A stretch of 64,000 nucleotides of DNA from Robbsia betulipollinis (GCF_026624755.1 NZ_JAPMXC010000011.1:50435-114434); one strand, 5' to 3'; positions 43,643 through 52,910 are shown, counted from the first letter of the stretch. Made by a program: numbers and translations. Notes: generated from the sequence alone by a model not told the origin.

Positions 43643-44425
43643 TCACTGCGACGCCAGCACCGTCGCGGCGAATGCGGCACGCGCTTCGTTCGCCGACAGG
43701 CCCTTGATGCTGACCTGTTCGGTACCGCGATGGCCCATGCCGAGCGCCTGCGCGGCGGCGTAGGACAGATCGAGGATGCGGCGGCTATGGAAGGGGCCCC
43801 GATCGTTGATCTTGACGACCACCGAGCGATGATTCAGCGCGTTCGTTACGCGCACATAGCTGAACAGCGGCAGGAAGCGGTGCGCAGCCGTCATCTCGTT
43901 CATGTCGTAGCGCTCGCCGCTGGCGGTCTTGCGGCCATGAAAACCATTGCCGTACCACGACGCGCTGCCTGCCTGCCGGAAATCCGAGACATCGGGCGCC
44001 TTATCGGAGACCGACGCGCTGCGCTGCTCGTCCGCGCGGCCGTTCCGGGCATCGGCGTTGAGCGTATCGGCGTCGTTCCCGGCGGCCGGATGCGGTTCCC
44101 CGGCGGCGGCCAGCAGCGCGGCGGCGGATGCCTGCGCTTCCGGCGAATTGCATGCGGCGCGGTCCTGATGGGTGGCGCGCATGCACACGCGGGCCAGCGT
44201 CAATGACGGATGCAGCAGGCCGGCGATCGACTGCCGCAGCGTTGCTTTCCGATGCGCGGCGTCGCCCGTATCGCTCGCGACGATCTGGGCATGGTTCGTG
44301 CTCAAATTATCGTCGGACTGCCCGGATTGACTGAGTGAATCAGTCGAGGGCGGCGGCAGCGCGCAACCCGCGACGCTCAGGGTGGCGAATACCACCGCGA
44401 ACCGTCGGAAAAATCTTGCGTTCAT
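43643..44425 (-). CDS. RlpA-family lipoprotein (double-psi beta-barrel)
   Basis: A 260-residue envelope lipoprotein. The start at 44425 gives a signal with lipobox TLSVAGC. The C-terminal 105 residues form the RlpA double-psi barrel: GSASWYGNGFHGRKTASGERYDMNEMTAAHRFLPLFSYVRVTN, then VVVKINDRGPFHSRRILDLSYAAAQALGM. The catalytic Asp (INDRGPF) and His (TAAHR) of the septal lytic transglycosylase are present, so activity on denuded peptidoglycan is plausible. No SPOR domain is seen. The N-terminal 140 residues are low-complexity and unlike RlpA. Confidence 0.85.
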   Translation of the reverse strand: MNARFFRRFAVVFATLSVAGCALPPPSTDSLSQSGQSDDNLSTNHAQIVASDTGDAAHRKATLRQSIAGLLHPSLTLARVCMRATHQDRAACNSPEAQASAAALLAAAGEPHPAAGNDADTLNADARNGRADEQRSASVSDKAPDVSDFRQAGSASWYGNGFHGRKTASGERYDMNEMTAAHRFLPLFSYVRVTNALNHRSVVVKINDRGPFHSRRILDLSYAAAQALGMGHRGTEQVSIKGLSANEARAAFAATVLASQ

Positions 44426-45155
44426 AGACGTGTCTTCACCTATGGCTGAGCATCCGGTCCGGACAGCGACATGACGCTCAGGGCGGCACCACGAAATAGC
44501 GGGCAAAACGGGGGCGAGCCTCGCCAAAAGCGAAGCCGGCCCCGGTACGTGCTGCCTGCTGTTTCACGGGGGACGGCTCTATGGCCATCTCCGCCCGGTT
44601 AATTTCACGTCTGGCGCAACCAGCTTCGGTCGGGGCACCAGACTCCAAAACGCCGCATCGACTGGACATCCCAGAGTGTCGGCGCAGCGCCGCCAGCCTT
44701 TTTGGCCGTGCGGCACCGCTGCCGACATCGAACGCGGCGCATGGCTCTGCCCGGTGGCTGCCTTCGGGGCAGCGCGACGACCACCGCATGGCCTTTCGGA
44801 AGGCGGTCGCCTGAGCAGAACGTGCTGCAACGGCTTCGCCGTCGCCTGAAAATCGTCGCCGATGCTCCGGCAACTACTTGCTTGACTGCCTGTCTTCACC
44901 GTCCGCTCGTTCGGGCGGGAGGCCAGGCGATATTGAACACGCACGCAGCGTGTGAGGTGATTATACCCAATTCCCGGTAATTGCCACCTTTTGTTGAAAT
45001 ACGCAAACTTTTTTACCGAAATTGTCCGTTCCGTTTTTTGCCCCACGCATGGCCGGGCAGCGCGCCTTTCCTCGGCATCGCGCGGCAATCGTTACAATGA
45101 ACCGATGCCCCGCACGCCGCTGCGCGTGCCTTTCCCACAACAGAGACGTGTCCCG
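44426..45155 (-). other. 730-bp gap with a minus-strand -10 box and many hairpins; possible structured RNA
   Basis: No convincing protein gene: the frames present are Arg/Ala-rich without family features. On the minus strand a consensus TATAAT (44965-44960) is followed by a region with several GC stems with small loops: CGGC-GAA-GCCG near 44830-44840, CTGCC..GGCAG near 44757-44770, and GCCTT..AAGGC near 44788-44805. This could be a structured RNA or a decayed gene. It does not show the RNase P, tmRNA, 6S or SRP RNA landmarks I looked for. Confidence 0.35.
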
Positions 45156-45782
45156 ATGAGCGAAGAGATTTTTGTCAGCACCGATGTCGAGGCCGACGGT
45201 CCGATCCCCGGCCCCCATTCGATGTTGAGCTTCGCGTCGGCCGCCTATACGCCCGACAAGCAACTGATCGCGACATTTTCGGCGAACCTGGAAACGCTGC
45301 CGGGGGCCGAACCCCATCCGGTGCAGGCCGCGTGGTGGAAGACGCAGCCCGACGCGTGGGCCGCCTGCCGCCGGGATCTGCGACAGGCGGAGGACGTCAT
45401 GCCGGCGTACGTGGACTGGGTGGAGGCGTTGCCCGGCAAGCCGGTGTTCGTGGCGTTCCCGGCGGGCTTCGATTTCACCTTCATGTTCTGGTACATGATG
45501 CGCTTCGTGGACCGCTGCCCGTTTTCCTGGTCCGCGCTGGACATCAAGACGCTGGCGTTCGCGATGACCGGCCTGCCCTACCGCAAGAACATCAAACCCC
45601 GCTTCCCGCGCCACTGGTTCGACGACCTGCCGCACACGCACGTGGCGCTGGACGACGCGATCGAGCAGGGCGCGCTGTTCTGCAACATGCTGGCCGAACT
45701 GCGCCGCGAACGCGCCGCGCGGGACGCGGCCGCGCCGCCCCGGTCCGAGGCGCTCGACACCCCCCGCGGCCTCCGCGGCTGA
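45156..45782 (+). CDS. DnaQ-like 3'-5' exonuclease
   Basis: A 208-residue DEDD-fold exonuclease. The first acidic pair is in [14 protein letters not shown] (DxE), the second Asp region in [16 protein letters not shown], and the last in [18 protein letters not shown] (HxxxDD). All metal ligands are in the expected order. The exonuclease III-like/RNase T fold degrades DNA or RNA from the 3' end; the substrate is not evident. The start at 45156 precedes the DxE strand closely; longer frames upstream are low-quality. Confidence 0.8.
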   Translation: MSEEIFVSTDVEADGPIPGPHSMLSFASAAYTPDKQLIATFSANLETLPGAEPHPVQAAWWKTQPDAWAACRRDLRQAEDVMPAYVDWVEALPGKPVFVAFPAGFDFTFMFWYMMRFVDRCPFSWSALDIKTLAFAMTGLPYRKNIKPRFPRHWFDDLPHTHVALDDAIEQGALFCNMLAELRRERAARDAAAPPRSEALDTPRGLRG

Positions 45783-45886
45783 GGGGCGCGTCCGGTCTCG
45801 AAAGCAGACCGGGCCAGACGCCCGTCGCGAATCGGAATGTCGTGAAAATCCCCCAAGAACGGACACCATCCGACAGGAGAAACAGC

Positions 45887-46474
45887 ATGAAATCGCATAC
45901 CAAGCAGTGGTGGCTGGCCGGTTCCGCGGTCGCCTGCCTGGCGGTGATCGCCACGGCGGTGGCAGCGACGTCGGCAGCGGCGCGCACGCCGCTCGAACCG
46001 GTGCCGCAACTCGATCTCGACCGCTATGCGGGAACCTGGTACGAGATCGCGAAATATCCCAACTTTTTTCAGCGCAAATGCGTGGCCGACGTGCGCGCCG
46101 TCTATGCCAGGCGCGCAGACGGGCTGATCGACGTGGTCAACAGCTGCATGGAACGCAACGGCGCAGTGAACGACGTGCACGGCATCGCACGCCCGGACGT
46201 CATGCCGCCCCCGATGAGTTCGAAGCTGCAGGTGCGCTTCGCGCCTGCGTGGCTCGGTTGGCTGCCGTTTGTCTGGGGACGGTATTGGGTGGTGATGCTG
46301 GACCCGGACTACCGCTATTCGGTGGTCAGCGAGCCGCGTCGCAAATACCTGTGGATCCTGTCGCGCGAACCGCAACTCGACGCGGCGACGTACCGCAAGA
46401 TCGCCGTCCGGCTACGCGAACTGGGGCTCGACCCGGACAAGCTCGTGAAAACCGTTCAGGACGACGGGCGCTGA
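45887..46474 (+). CDS. Periplasmic lipocalin (Blc-like)
   Basis: A 195-residue lipocalin. The Sec signal (AGSAVACLAVIATAVAATSAAA) lacks a lipobox Cys at the cleavage point, so it is probably soluble in the periplasm rather than a lipoprotein like E. coli Blc. The diagnostic LDLDRYAGTWYEIAKYPNFFQRKCVADVRAVYA start is followed by a KLQVRFAP..WVVMLDPDYRYSVVSEPRRKYLWILSREP body. It binds lipids or lysophospholipids and helps membrane repair. An AGGAGA ribosome site lies 7 nt upstream. Ends 0 bp from the convergent SDR gene. Confidence 0.9.
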   Translation: MKSHTKQWWLAGSAVACLAVIATAVAATSAAARTPLEPVPQLDLDRYAGTWYEIAKYPNFFQRKCVADVRAVYARRADGLIDVVNSCMERNGAVNDVHGIARPDVMPPPMSSKLQVRFAPAWLGWLPFVWGRYWVVMLDPDYRYSVVSEPRRKYLWILSREPQLDAATYRKIAVRLRELGLDPDKLVKTVQDDGR

Positions 46475-47221
46475 TCACCGCCCGCCGGAGACGTCCAGCA
46501 GGGTACCGCTGGCGTACGAGGAAGCGTCGCTCAGCAGCCAGAGAATCGCCTCGGCAACCTCGTCCGCCGTGCCGGGACGGCCCAGCGGCGCATTGACGCC
46601 CAGGCGCCAGGCACGATCGGGTTGCAGCCCGCTGGCGTGGATGTCGGTGTCGATCAATCCCGGACGCACGGCATTGACACGCACGCCTTCGGCGCCCAGT
46701 TCTTTCGCCAATCCCTTCGTCAGGGTGTCGACGGCGCCCTTCGACCCGGCATAATCGACGTACTCGCCCGGCGAGCCGAGCGACGCGGCAACCGACGAGA
46801 TCAGCACGATCGACCCGCCCTTCCCGCCCCGGCTGCGCACCAGACGTCGCGCGGCCTCGCGCGCGCACAGATAGGCGCCCAGCACGTTGACGTCGAACAT
46901 GCGTCGCAACCGCTCGACGCTCATGTCCACCAGCGGCTGCGGCGGCGCCACGATGCCGGCGTTCACGACCACGCCATCGAGCGGTCCGAGCCGCGCGGCC
47001 TCCTCGAACATGCCGAGCACGTCGGCCTCGACCGCCACGTCGCCCTGGATCGCGATCGCCTCGCCACCGGCCGCCTTCACCGCCTCGACCACATCCTGCG
47101 CGGCATCCCGGTTGCCGACGTAGTTGACCGCGACCGACCAGCCGCGCCCGCCGGCCTGGATCGCCGCCGCGCGGCCGATGCCACGGCTCGCGCCGGTGAT
47201 CAGAATCGTTTTCCTGCTCAT
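46475..47221 (-). CDS. SDR-family oxidoreductase
   Basis: A 248-residue short-chain dehydrogenase. The cofactor motif is TGASRGIGRAAA (residues 9-20), with VVVNAGIV for the NAG motif. The catalytic Ser-Tyr-Lys lies in LISSVAASLGSPGEYVDYAGSKGAV, and the PG motif in RPGLIDTDIHASG. Similar to FabG/glucose dehydrogenase-type enzymes. The start at 47221 has AGGAG 7 nt upstream. Substrate unknown. Confidence 0.88.
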   Translation of the reverse strand: MSRKTILITGASRGIGRAAAIQAGGRGWSVAVNYVGNRDAAQDVVEAVKAAGGEAIAIQGDVAVEADVLGMFEEAARLGPLDGVVVNAGIVAPPQPLVDMSVERLRRMFDVNVLGAYLCAREAARRLVRSRGGKGGSIVLISSVAASLGSPGEYVDYAGSKGAVDTLTKGLAKELGAEGVRVNAVRPGLIDTDIHASGLQPDRAWRLGVNAPLGRPGTADEVAEAILWLLSDASSYASGTLLDVSGGR

Positions 47222-47291
47222 GCGTGGGCTCCTGGAATGCCGGGGTGGCGGGCGCATCGCGACATCGCGCGCGAGGTCACGATAGCACGGC

Positions 47292-47879
47292 TCACCCGCC
47301 CATGAACGCCGTCGCCGCGGTCACCACGCCGCCCAATGCCACGCCGATCGACAGGAAACGCAGCCAGCGGCGGCGCGTCAGCAGCGCGACCGCGGCCAGC
47401 CCGATCGAAATCTGAATGAGTGTGGTCGATTGCGCCCAGCGGTGATGTTGATGCATCAGCGCTTCGCTGGCCTTGTCGTCCTGATCGACGAGTTTCTCGA
47501 TCGCCTCCGCATGCGCGCGGATCGGCTCCTTCTGCGAGCGGTATTTCTGGATATCGGCCTGGAATTTCGCCTCCTGCCCGGCATTCGCCACCATCAGCGC
47601 GGCGCCCAGTTCCGCGAGATTCTGCTTCTCGCCTTTCGCCTGGTAGTACGCCCACTGGTTCGACGCCTCGGTCTTGCGAATCGCCGCCTCGTTCTTGTAG
47701 TACAGCGCCAGATTCTCGTTCGCGCCGCTCTGGTACGAACAGATCGCGCCCACGCTCGCGAGAATCGCGGTCATCACCGCCATCCAGGCGGCCGAGGGGT
47801 CGCTCTCCACGCCGCCGTGACCGCCAGGATGTTCCAGCGCATGTTCGTGCGGGCCCGCTATTTCGTATTCGTCCGACAT
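47292..47879 (-). CDS. DUF4337 membrane protein
   Basis: A 195-residue protein with three hydrophobic spans: AAWMAVMTAILASVGAICSYQSG, LIQISIGLAAVALL and LSIGVALGGVVTAATAFMGG. Between them lies a long helical, charged region (residues 65-135: NEAAIRKTEASNQWAYYQAKGEKQNLAEL, then a Gln/Lys/Glu coil). This is the DUF4337 architecture. Starts with a His/Glu-rich N-terminus (MSDEYEIAGPHEHALEHPGGHGG). Function unknown. Confidence 0.82.
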   Translation of the reverse strand: MSDEYEIAGPHEHALEHPGGHGGVESDPSAAWMAVMTAILASVGAICSYQSGANENLALYYKNEAAIRKTEASNQWAYYQAKGEKQNLAELGAALMVANAGQEAKFQADIQKYRSQKEPIRAHAEAIEKLVDQDDKASEALMHQHHRWAQSTTLIQISIGLAAVALLTRRRWLRFLSIGVALGGVVTAATAFMGG

Positions 47880-48087
47880 CGTTGACTGAGGTCCTTGCGT
47901 GCGTGAAGAAAGGCGTGCCACGTTGCGACGCCAAATTCTCAAAATTATGCAGCGGAAAACCGGCGCACGGTGTTACACGTTGTCGCGCACGCCGTCGCAT
48001 GGGCACAGGTGTTTCGTCGCCGCCACGCCCTGCGCGCGGGGATCTGTACAATCGAATGTCATCCTCCCTCCGCGCCCGCGCCACGCA

Positions 48088-49545
48088 ATGACCGATTCCG
48101 CTTCCTCCCCGAGCGCCCCCCACGCGTTCGCGCAACAGCTGCGCGATGCGCTTGGCACCGATATCGTCGCCACGTCGGCGGCCGAGATCGCACCCTGGCT
48201 GACCGACTGGCGCGGCATCTATCACGGCGATGCGCAGGCGGTGGTCCGTCCGCGCACGGTCGAGCAGGTGGCGCACTGCCTGCGCCTGTGCTCGGCCGCC
48301 GGCGTGCCGGTCGTGCCGCGCGGCGGCAATACCGGCCTGTGCGGCGGCGCGACGCCGGAGAAACGCAACGATGCGCACCCGCTGGGCGTGGTGCTCTGTC
48401 TGGACCGGATGAATGCGGTGCGCCAGGTCGACACCACGTCGAACGTGCTGATCGCAGAGGCCGGCTGCATCCTCGCCGACCTGCAGCAGGCGGCGGAAAA
48501 CGCCAACCGCCTGCTGCCGCTCAGTCTTGCCGCGGAGGGCTCGTGCCAGTTGGGCGGCAATCTGTCGACCAACGCCGGTGGCGTCAACGTGGTGCGTTAC
48601 GGCATGACCCGCGAACTGGTGCTCGGCATCGAGGCCGTGCTGCCCAGCGGCGAGATCTTCGAAGGGCTGCGCACACTGCGCAAGGACAACACCGGTTACG
48701 ACCTGAAACAGTTGCTGATCGGTGCCGAAGGCACCCTCGGCATCATCACCGCCGCGTCGTTGCGGCTTTTTCCGCGCAACGGCGTGCGCACCGTGGTGCT
48801 GGCCGCGGTCGACTCGCCGCAGCAGGCGCTGGAACTGTATGCGCTGGTATTCGAGCAATGCGGACAGCGCGTGCAGGCCTTCGAGTACTTCACCCAGGAA
48901 TGCGTCGAACTCGTCCTGCGCCATGTCGACGGTCTGCGTCTGCCGTTCGCCGACGCGCACCCCGGCTATGTGCTGCTCGAACTCGCCGACACGGTCGACG
49001 AAGCCGCGCTCAACGCCCTGGTCGAAACCGTGATCGGAGCCGCGCTCGAGGCAGCGCTATGCAGCGACGCCGTGGTCTCGACCACGCTGGCGCAGCTCGA
49101 ATCGATGTGGCGGCTGCGCGAGGAAATCTCCGAAGCCCAGAAAATGGATGGCCCGCACCTGAAGCACGACATCTCGGTCCCGATCGAAGCGTTGCCCGCC
49201 TTCATGGAATCGGCGCGCGAGCGGGTCGCCGCCGCGCTCCCCGGCGCCCGGCTTTTCGTCTTCGGTCATTTCGGCGACGGCAATCTGCACTACAACGTGT
49301 CGCGTCCGGCCGGCACGCCGGCGGATTTCTTCGCGCGCGACGCCCAGGCCGAGCACGCGGTTACCGATGCGGTGCTCGACGAGGTCGCGCGTTGCCACGG
49401 CAGCATCAGCGCCGAGCATGGCATCGGCCAATTGAAACGGCACCATTTCCAGCAGTTCAAGAGTCCCCTCGAACGCCGGTTGATGGCCGACATCAAGCGC
49501 GTGTTCGACCCCGCCGGCATCATGAATCCCGGCAAATTGCTGTAA
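48088..49545 (+). CDS. FAD-binding D-2-hydroxyglutarate dehydrogenase-like enzyme
   Basis: A 485-residue vanillyl-alcohol-oxidase-fold flavoprotein of the GlcD/D2HGDH/D-lactate dehydrogenase family. The FAD-binding half has VVPRGGNTGLCGGATP, EGSCQLGGNLSTNAGGVNVVRYG and NTGYDLKQLLIGAEGTLGIITAASLRLFP. The C-terminal cap has VFGHFGDGNLHYNVSRP and ISAEHGIGQLKRH, the metal/His and substrate sites of D2HGDH-type enzymes. It oxidises D-2-hydroxyacids to 2-ketoacids. Followed at 24 bp by a TMP-synthase-like gene and an L-2-hydroxyglutarate oxidase-like gene. The start ATG 48088 is the best fit to family N-termini. Confidence 0.88.
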   Translation: MTDSASSPSAPHAFAQQLRDALGTDIVATSAAEIAPWLTDWRGIYHGDAQAVVRPRTVEQVAHCLRLCSAAGVPVVPRGGNTGLCGGATPEKRNDAHPLGVVLCLDRMNAVRQVDTTSNVLIAEAGCILADLQQAAENANRLLPLSLAAEGSCQLGGNLSTNAGGVNVVRYGMTRELVLGIEAVLPSGEIFEGLRTLRKDNTGYDLKQLLIGAEGTLGIITAASLRLFPRNGVRTVVLAAVDSPQQALELYALVFEQCGQRVQAFEYFTQECVELVLRHVDGLRLPFADAHPGYVLLELADTVDEAALNALVETVIGAALEAALCSDAVVSTTLAQLESMWRLREEISEAQKMDGPHLKHDISVPIEALPAFMESARERVAAALPGARLFVFGHFGDGNLHYNVSRPAGTPADFFARDAQAEHAVTDAVLDEVARCHGSISAEHGIGQLKRHHFQQFKSPLERRLMADIKRVFDPAGIMNPGKLL

Positions 49546-49568
49546 GCCGAAGGACCTCGCGCGAGGCA

Positions 49569-50270
49569 ATGCCGATGCGTATCGATAGCGTGTCCGATCT
49601 GTACTTGATCACGCCGGAATGGCATGGCGAGACGAACGATGGGAACGCCGCGAACGGCGCGGCGGGTGTCGCCGGCCGCGCGGACTTCGCGCCCTTTCTG
49701 GAACGGCTGGAACGTGCGCTGTGCACCGGTATCGACCTCGTGCAATTGCGCGCCAAATCCCTCTCTCCCGGGCGTTATCACGCACTCGCGGCCGCGGCGC
49801 GGGAGGTCTGCCACGGCCGCGGTGCGATGCTGATCCTGAACGGCCCCACCGCCTGCGCCACCGGCGAAGCCGACCGCGACCGCCATGCCGACGGCATCCA
49901 CGCCGCCGATGGGGGCTCCGCCAGCGCCCTCGACCATGCCCGCGCCGACGGCATCCATCTGAGCAGCGCCCGCCTGATGGCGTGCGAGCGGCGGCCGGTC
50001 GCGGCGTCATGCGTGGTATCCGCCGCGTGCCACACCCTCGCCGAGTTGCGACAGGCGGCGCGCATCGGCGTGGATTTCATTACGCTGTCCCCGGTCCTGC
50101 GGACCCGTACCCATCCCGATGCGGCACCGCTTGGCTGGGTACGTTTCGCCGAACTCGTCGCCGCGTCTCCCGTGCCGGTCTATGCATTGGGCGGCATGAC
50201 GCGCGCCCATCTCGCCACCGCGCAGTCCTGCGGCGCACGCGGCATCGCCGCGATTTCCGGACTCTGGTAA
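49569..50270 (+). CDS. Thiamine-phosphate synthase/TenI-like protein
   Basis: A 233-residue TIM-barrel protein of the TMP-TENI family: DLYLITPEW, then LERALCTGIDLVQLRAKSLSPGRYHALAAAAREVC, the ADGIHLSSARLMA strand, VVSAACHTLAELRQAARIGVDFITLSPVLRTRTHP, and PVYALGGMTRAHLATAQSCGARGIAAISGLW. The barrel is near complete, but a roughly 30-residue low-complexity insertion follows residue 12. Conserved His-Pro and Gly-Gly-Met phosphate-site residues are visible. It may act like the C-terminal domain of MutT-TMP synthase fusions, not necessarily in thiamine synthesis; no other thiamine gene is nearby. It ends 6 bp before the next gene. Confidence 0.75.
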   Translation: MPMRIDSVSDLYLITPEWHGETNDGNAANGAAGVAGRADFAPFLERLERALCTGIDLVQLRAKSLSPGRYHALAAAAREVCHGRGAMLILNGPTACATGEADRDRHADGIHAADGGSASALDHARADGIHLSSARLMACERRPVAASCVVSAACHTLAELRQAARIGVDFITLSPVLRTRTHPDAAPLGWVRFAELVAASPVPVYALGGMTRAHLATAQSCGARGIAAISGLW

Positions 50271-50276
50271 GCCGCC

Positions 50277-51395
50277 ATGGATCATGTCGAAACCGTCGTC
50301 ATCGGAGCCGGCGTCGTCGGCCTGGCTGTCGCCGCCGCGCTCGCCGCGCGCGGACACGAGGTCCTGATACTCGAAGCCGAACGCGCCATCGGCACGGGCA
50401 CCAGGTCGCGCAACAGCGAGGTGCTCCATGCCGGCCTCTACTATCCGCCCGACTCCCTGAAGGCACGCCTGTGCATCGCCGGCAACGCGCGCCTCTACGC
50501 CTACGCACAGGCACGTCATATCGATCACCGGCGCTGCGGCAAGCTGATCGTCGCCAGCGATGCGGCGCAGATCCCCCGGCTCGAACGGATCGCCGCCAAC
50601 GCCCTGGCCAGCGGCGTCGATACGCTCGAATGGCTCGATGCCGACGCCGCGCGCCGGCACGAGCCCGTGCTGGCCTGCGCGGCGGCGCTGCGCTCTCCCA
50701 CCACCGGCATCATCGACAGCCACGCGCTGATGCTCAGCCTGCTGGCCGACGCGGAAAACCATGGCGCCACGCTGGCGCTCGACGCGCCCCTGCTGCGGGC
50801 CCATCCGGATGCGACCGGCCTGGTGCTGGAAGTCGGCAGCGCGAGCGCGCCCGGGCAAGCCCCCACCCGTTTGCATACGCACGCCCTCTTCAACTGCGCC
50901 GGGCTGCATGCGCAACGGATGGCGGCGTCCATCGACGGTCTGTCGCCGGCTTGCATTCCGCCCACGTTCTACGCAAAGGGACGCTACTTTTCCTGCACCC
51001 GCAAGCCGCCTTTCAGCCATCTCATCTATCCCGTACCGGAGGACGGCGGACTCGGCGTGCACCTCACGCTCGATCTCGCCGGACAGGCGCGTTTCGGCCC
51101 CGACGTCGAATGGATCGACGCCATCGAATACAGCGTCGACCCACGCGCCGCCGACGGCTTCTACGCCGCGATCCGCCGGTACTGGCCCGACCTGCCCGAC
51201 GGCGCCCTGCAACCGGCCTATGCCGGCATCCGTCCCAAGCTCGCCGGCCCCGGCGCACCCGCCACGGACTTCCGCATCGACGGCCCCAGCGCGCACGGCA
51301 TCCCCGGTCTCGTCAATCTTTTCGGGATCGAATCGCCGGGCCTGACCGCCTCGCTCGCGCTGGCCGATCACGTCGTCGCGTGCTGGCAGGGCTGA
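50277..51395 (+). CDS. FAD-dependent L-2-hydroxyglutarate oxidase-like enzyme (LhgO family)
   Basis: A 372-residue DAO-fold flavoenzyme. The dinucleotide site [29 protein letters not shown] begins at residue 6, followed by [30 protein letters not shown], the signature of L-2-hydroxyglutarate dehydrogenase-type enzymes. Later elements are [36 protein letters not shown], and FLIYPVP-like [22 protein letters not shown]-terminal [17 protein letters not shown] closes the FAD site. It oxidises L-2-hydroxyglutarate or a similar acid to a 2-ketoacid. Close spacing to the D-2-hydroxyacid dehydrogenase suggests a shared role in 2-hydroxyglutarate clearing. Confidence 0.85.
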   Translation: MDHVETVVIGAGVVGLAVAAALAARGHEVLILEAERAIGTGTRSRNSEVLHAGLYYPPDSLKARLCIAGNARLYAYAQARHIDHRRCGKLIVASDAAQIPRLERIAANALASGVDTLEWLDADAARRHEPVLACAAALRSPTTGIIDSHALMLSLLADAENHGATLALDAPLLRAHPDATGLVLEVGSASAPGQAPTRLHTHALFNCAGLHAQRMAASIDGLSPACIPPTFYAKGRYFSCTRKPPFSHLIYPVPEDGGLGVHLTLDLAGQARFGPDVEWIDAIEYSVDPRAADGFYAAIRRYWPDLPDGALQPAYAGIRPKLAGPGAPATDFRIDGPSAHGIPGLVNLFGIESPGLTASLALADHVVACWQG

Positions 51396-51420
51396 CCCGG
51401 AAGTTATCGAAGCGGGAATA

Positions 51421-51462
51421 TTGACGCGGCCGAAAGAAGGGCTAGTATACGCATCGCGTATA
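51421..51462 (+). promoter_or_regulatory. Promoter with overlapping palindrome upstream of the pyrB-like gene
   Basis: TTGACG (51421-51426), 16 bp, TAGTAT (51443-51448) forms a usable sigma-70 promoter. A perfect palindrome TATACGC-atc-GCGTATA (51446-51462) overlaps the -10 and start region, so a bound protein would block transcription. The helix-turn-helix-like head of the downstream protein is one candidate ligand. Confidence 0.6.
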
Positions 51463-51484
51463 GAAATCCCTTCGGAGCGCAACG

Positions 51485-52792
51485 ATGACCATCCCCCAGC
51501 AAACCTTTCTGCGCGACGCCATGCGGCGGTTGAACATGACGCGCGACGCCTTCGCCAGCCGCATCGGCATCACGCGCCGTGCCCTCGATACCTGGCTGCT
51601 TCCCGAGGAATCCCAGGAATCGCGCACCATGCCGGAAATCGTCGAACGCTTCGTCGCGGAAATCATGGCGCGGCAGCCCGGCCCCGGGGCGGACGCCGCC
51701 GCTACGCAGAGCGCATACCCCGCCGCGCCAGCGCATGGCGGCGCGATCCAGTTCGAGGGGCGTCCGCAGTTGCTCTCCGTCGACCAGTTCAGCCGGGAAG
51801 CGGTCGAAGACCTGTTTCGTGTCGCCGACATGATGCAGCCCATCGCCCGGCGCCAGAAAATCAGCCGTGTGCTCGAAGGCGCGGTGCTCGGCAACCTGTT
51901 CTTCGAAGCCAGTACCCGCACGCGCGTGAGCTTCGGCGCCGCGTTCTGCCGGCTCGGCGGCTCCGTGTGCGACACCACCGGCTTCACCTTCTCTTCGATG
52001 GCGAAGGGCGAGTCGATCTACGACACCAGCCGTGTCCTGAGCGGTTACGTCGATGCCCTGGTGGTGCGCCATCCCGAGCAGGGGTCAGTCGCCGAATTCG
52101 CCCGGGCAACCAACATCCCCGTCATCAACGGCGGCGACGGCCCCGGCGAACATCCCAGCCAGGCCCTGCTCGACCTCTACACGATCCAGCGCGAATTCTC
52201 GCGGCTCGGCAAGATCGTCGACGGCGCGCATATCGCACTGGTCGGCGACCTCAAATACGGCCGCACCGTGCATTCACTGAGCAAACTGCTCGCGCTGTAC
52301 CGGAACCTGCGCTTCACGCTGATCTCGCCGCCCTCGCTCGAAATGCCGACGTATATCGTCGAACAACTGGGGCGTCACAACCACGTCGTCGTGCAAACCG
52401 AGAATCTGCGCGCCGGCCTGCAAGGCGCCGACGTCGTCTACGCGACGCGCATCCAGAAGGAGCGTTTCGCGGACGAATCGTTCGAAGGCTACACGCCGGA
52501 ATTCCAGATCAACCAGGCGCTGGTGGACGCGGTATGCGGACCCGAGACGCTCATCATGCATCCCCTGCCGCGCGACGGGCGCCCGGGCGCCAACGACCTC
52601 AGCACCGACCTGAACCATGATTCCCGGCTGGCGATCTTCCGCCAGACCGACAACGGCATCCCGGTGCGCATGGCGATCTTCGCGACGCTGATGGGCGTGG
52701 AGCATCAGGTCCGGCATTCGATGCGCGACGCGAGCTGGAAGTCGCCGGCGTATGTGGGGCCGGACGACGCGGTGTTTCACGGCATCGATTGA
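51485..52792 (+). CDS. pyrB: Aspartate carbamoyltransferase with N-terminal helix-turn-helix-like extension
   Basis: A 435-residue enzyme. Residues about 95-420 are an aspartate carbamoyltransferase: the carbamoyl-phosphate loop FEASTRTRVSFGAAF, FSSMAKGESIYDT, GGDGPGEHPSQALLDLYTI, LVGDLKYGRTVHSL, and HPLPRDGRPGANDLS. It makes N-carbamoyl-aspartate for pyrimidines. The first 75 residues are extra to standard PyrB (about 310). MTRDAFASRIGITRRALDTWLLPEESQESRTMPEIVERFVAEI resembles a Xre-like helix-turn-helix, then a low-complexity linker follows. ACTases with this N-terminus occur elsewhere in Burkholderiaceae, but I cannot say whether the head binds DNA. No pyrC or regulatory-chain gene is adjacent. 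Confidence 0.88.
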   Translation: MTIPQQTFLRDAMRRLNMTRDAFASRIGITRRALDTWLLPEESQESRTMPEIVERFVAEIMARQPGPGADAAATQSAYPAAPAHGGAIQFEGRPQLLSVDQFSREAVEDLFRVADMMQPIARRQKISRVLEGAVLGNLFFEASTRTRVSFGAAFCRLGGSVCDTTGFTFSSMAKGESIYDTSRVLSGYVDALVVRHPEQGSVAEFARATNIPVINGGDGPGEHPSQALLDLYTIQREFSRLGKIVDGAHIALVGDLKYGRTVHSLSKLLALYRNLRFTLISPPSLEMPTYIVEQLGRHNHVVVQTENLRAGLQGADVVYATRIQKERFADESFEGYTPEFQINQALVDAVCGPETLIMHPLPRDGRPGANDLSTDLNHDSRLAIFRQTDNGIPVRMAIFATLMGVEHQVRHSMRDASWKSPAYVGPDDAVFHGID

Positions 52793-52910
52793 TCGGCGGC
52801 CCGGACCCGGATCCCGGCCGTTCGCGTCACGACAGCCGCGTCGCAACCACTGGGTTGTGACCGCCGCATGGTGACCCGCGGTCAGCCCGTTCGTGTTCGA
52901 CGGTCACGGT

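Noticed and set aside
44579..45088. 169-codon minus-strand frame in the large gap
   Set aside because: Starts upstream of the TATAAT box that would drive it, lacks domains, and has the Arg/Pro/Ala pattern of non-coding GC-rich DNA.
44426..45155. RNase P RNA (often near rsmI)
   Set aside because: The conserved GAGGAAAGTC and ACAGAA/CCGGCTTA landmarks were not found on either strand.
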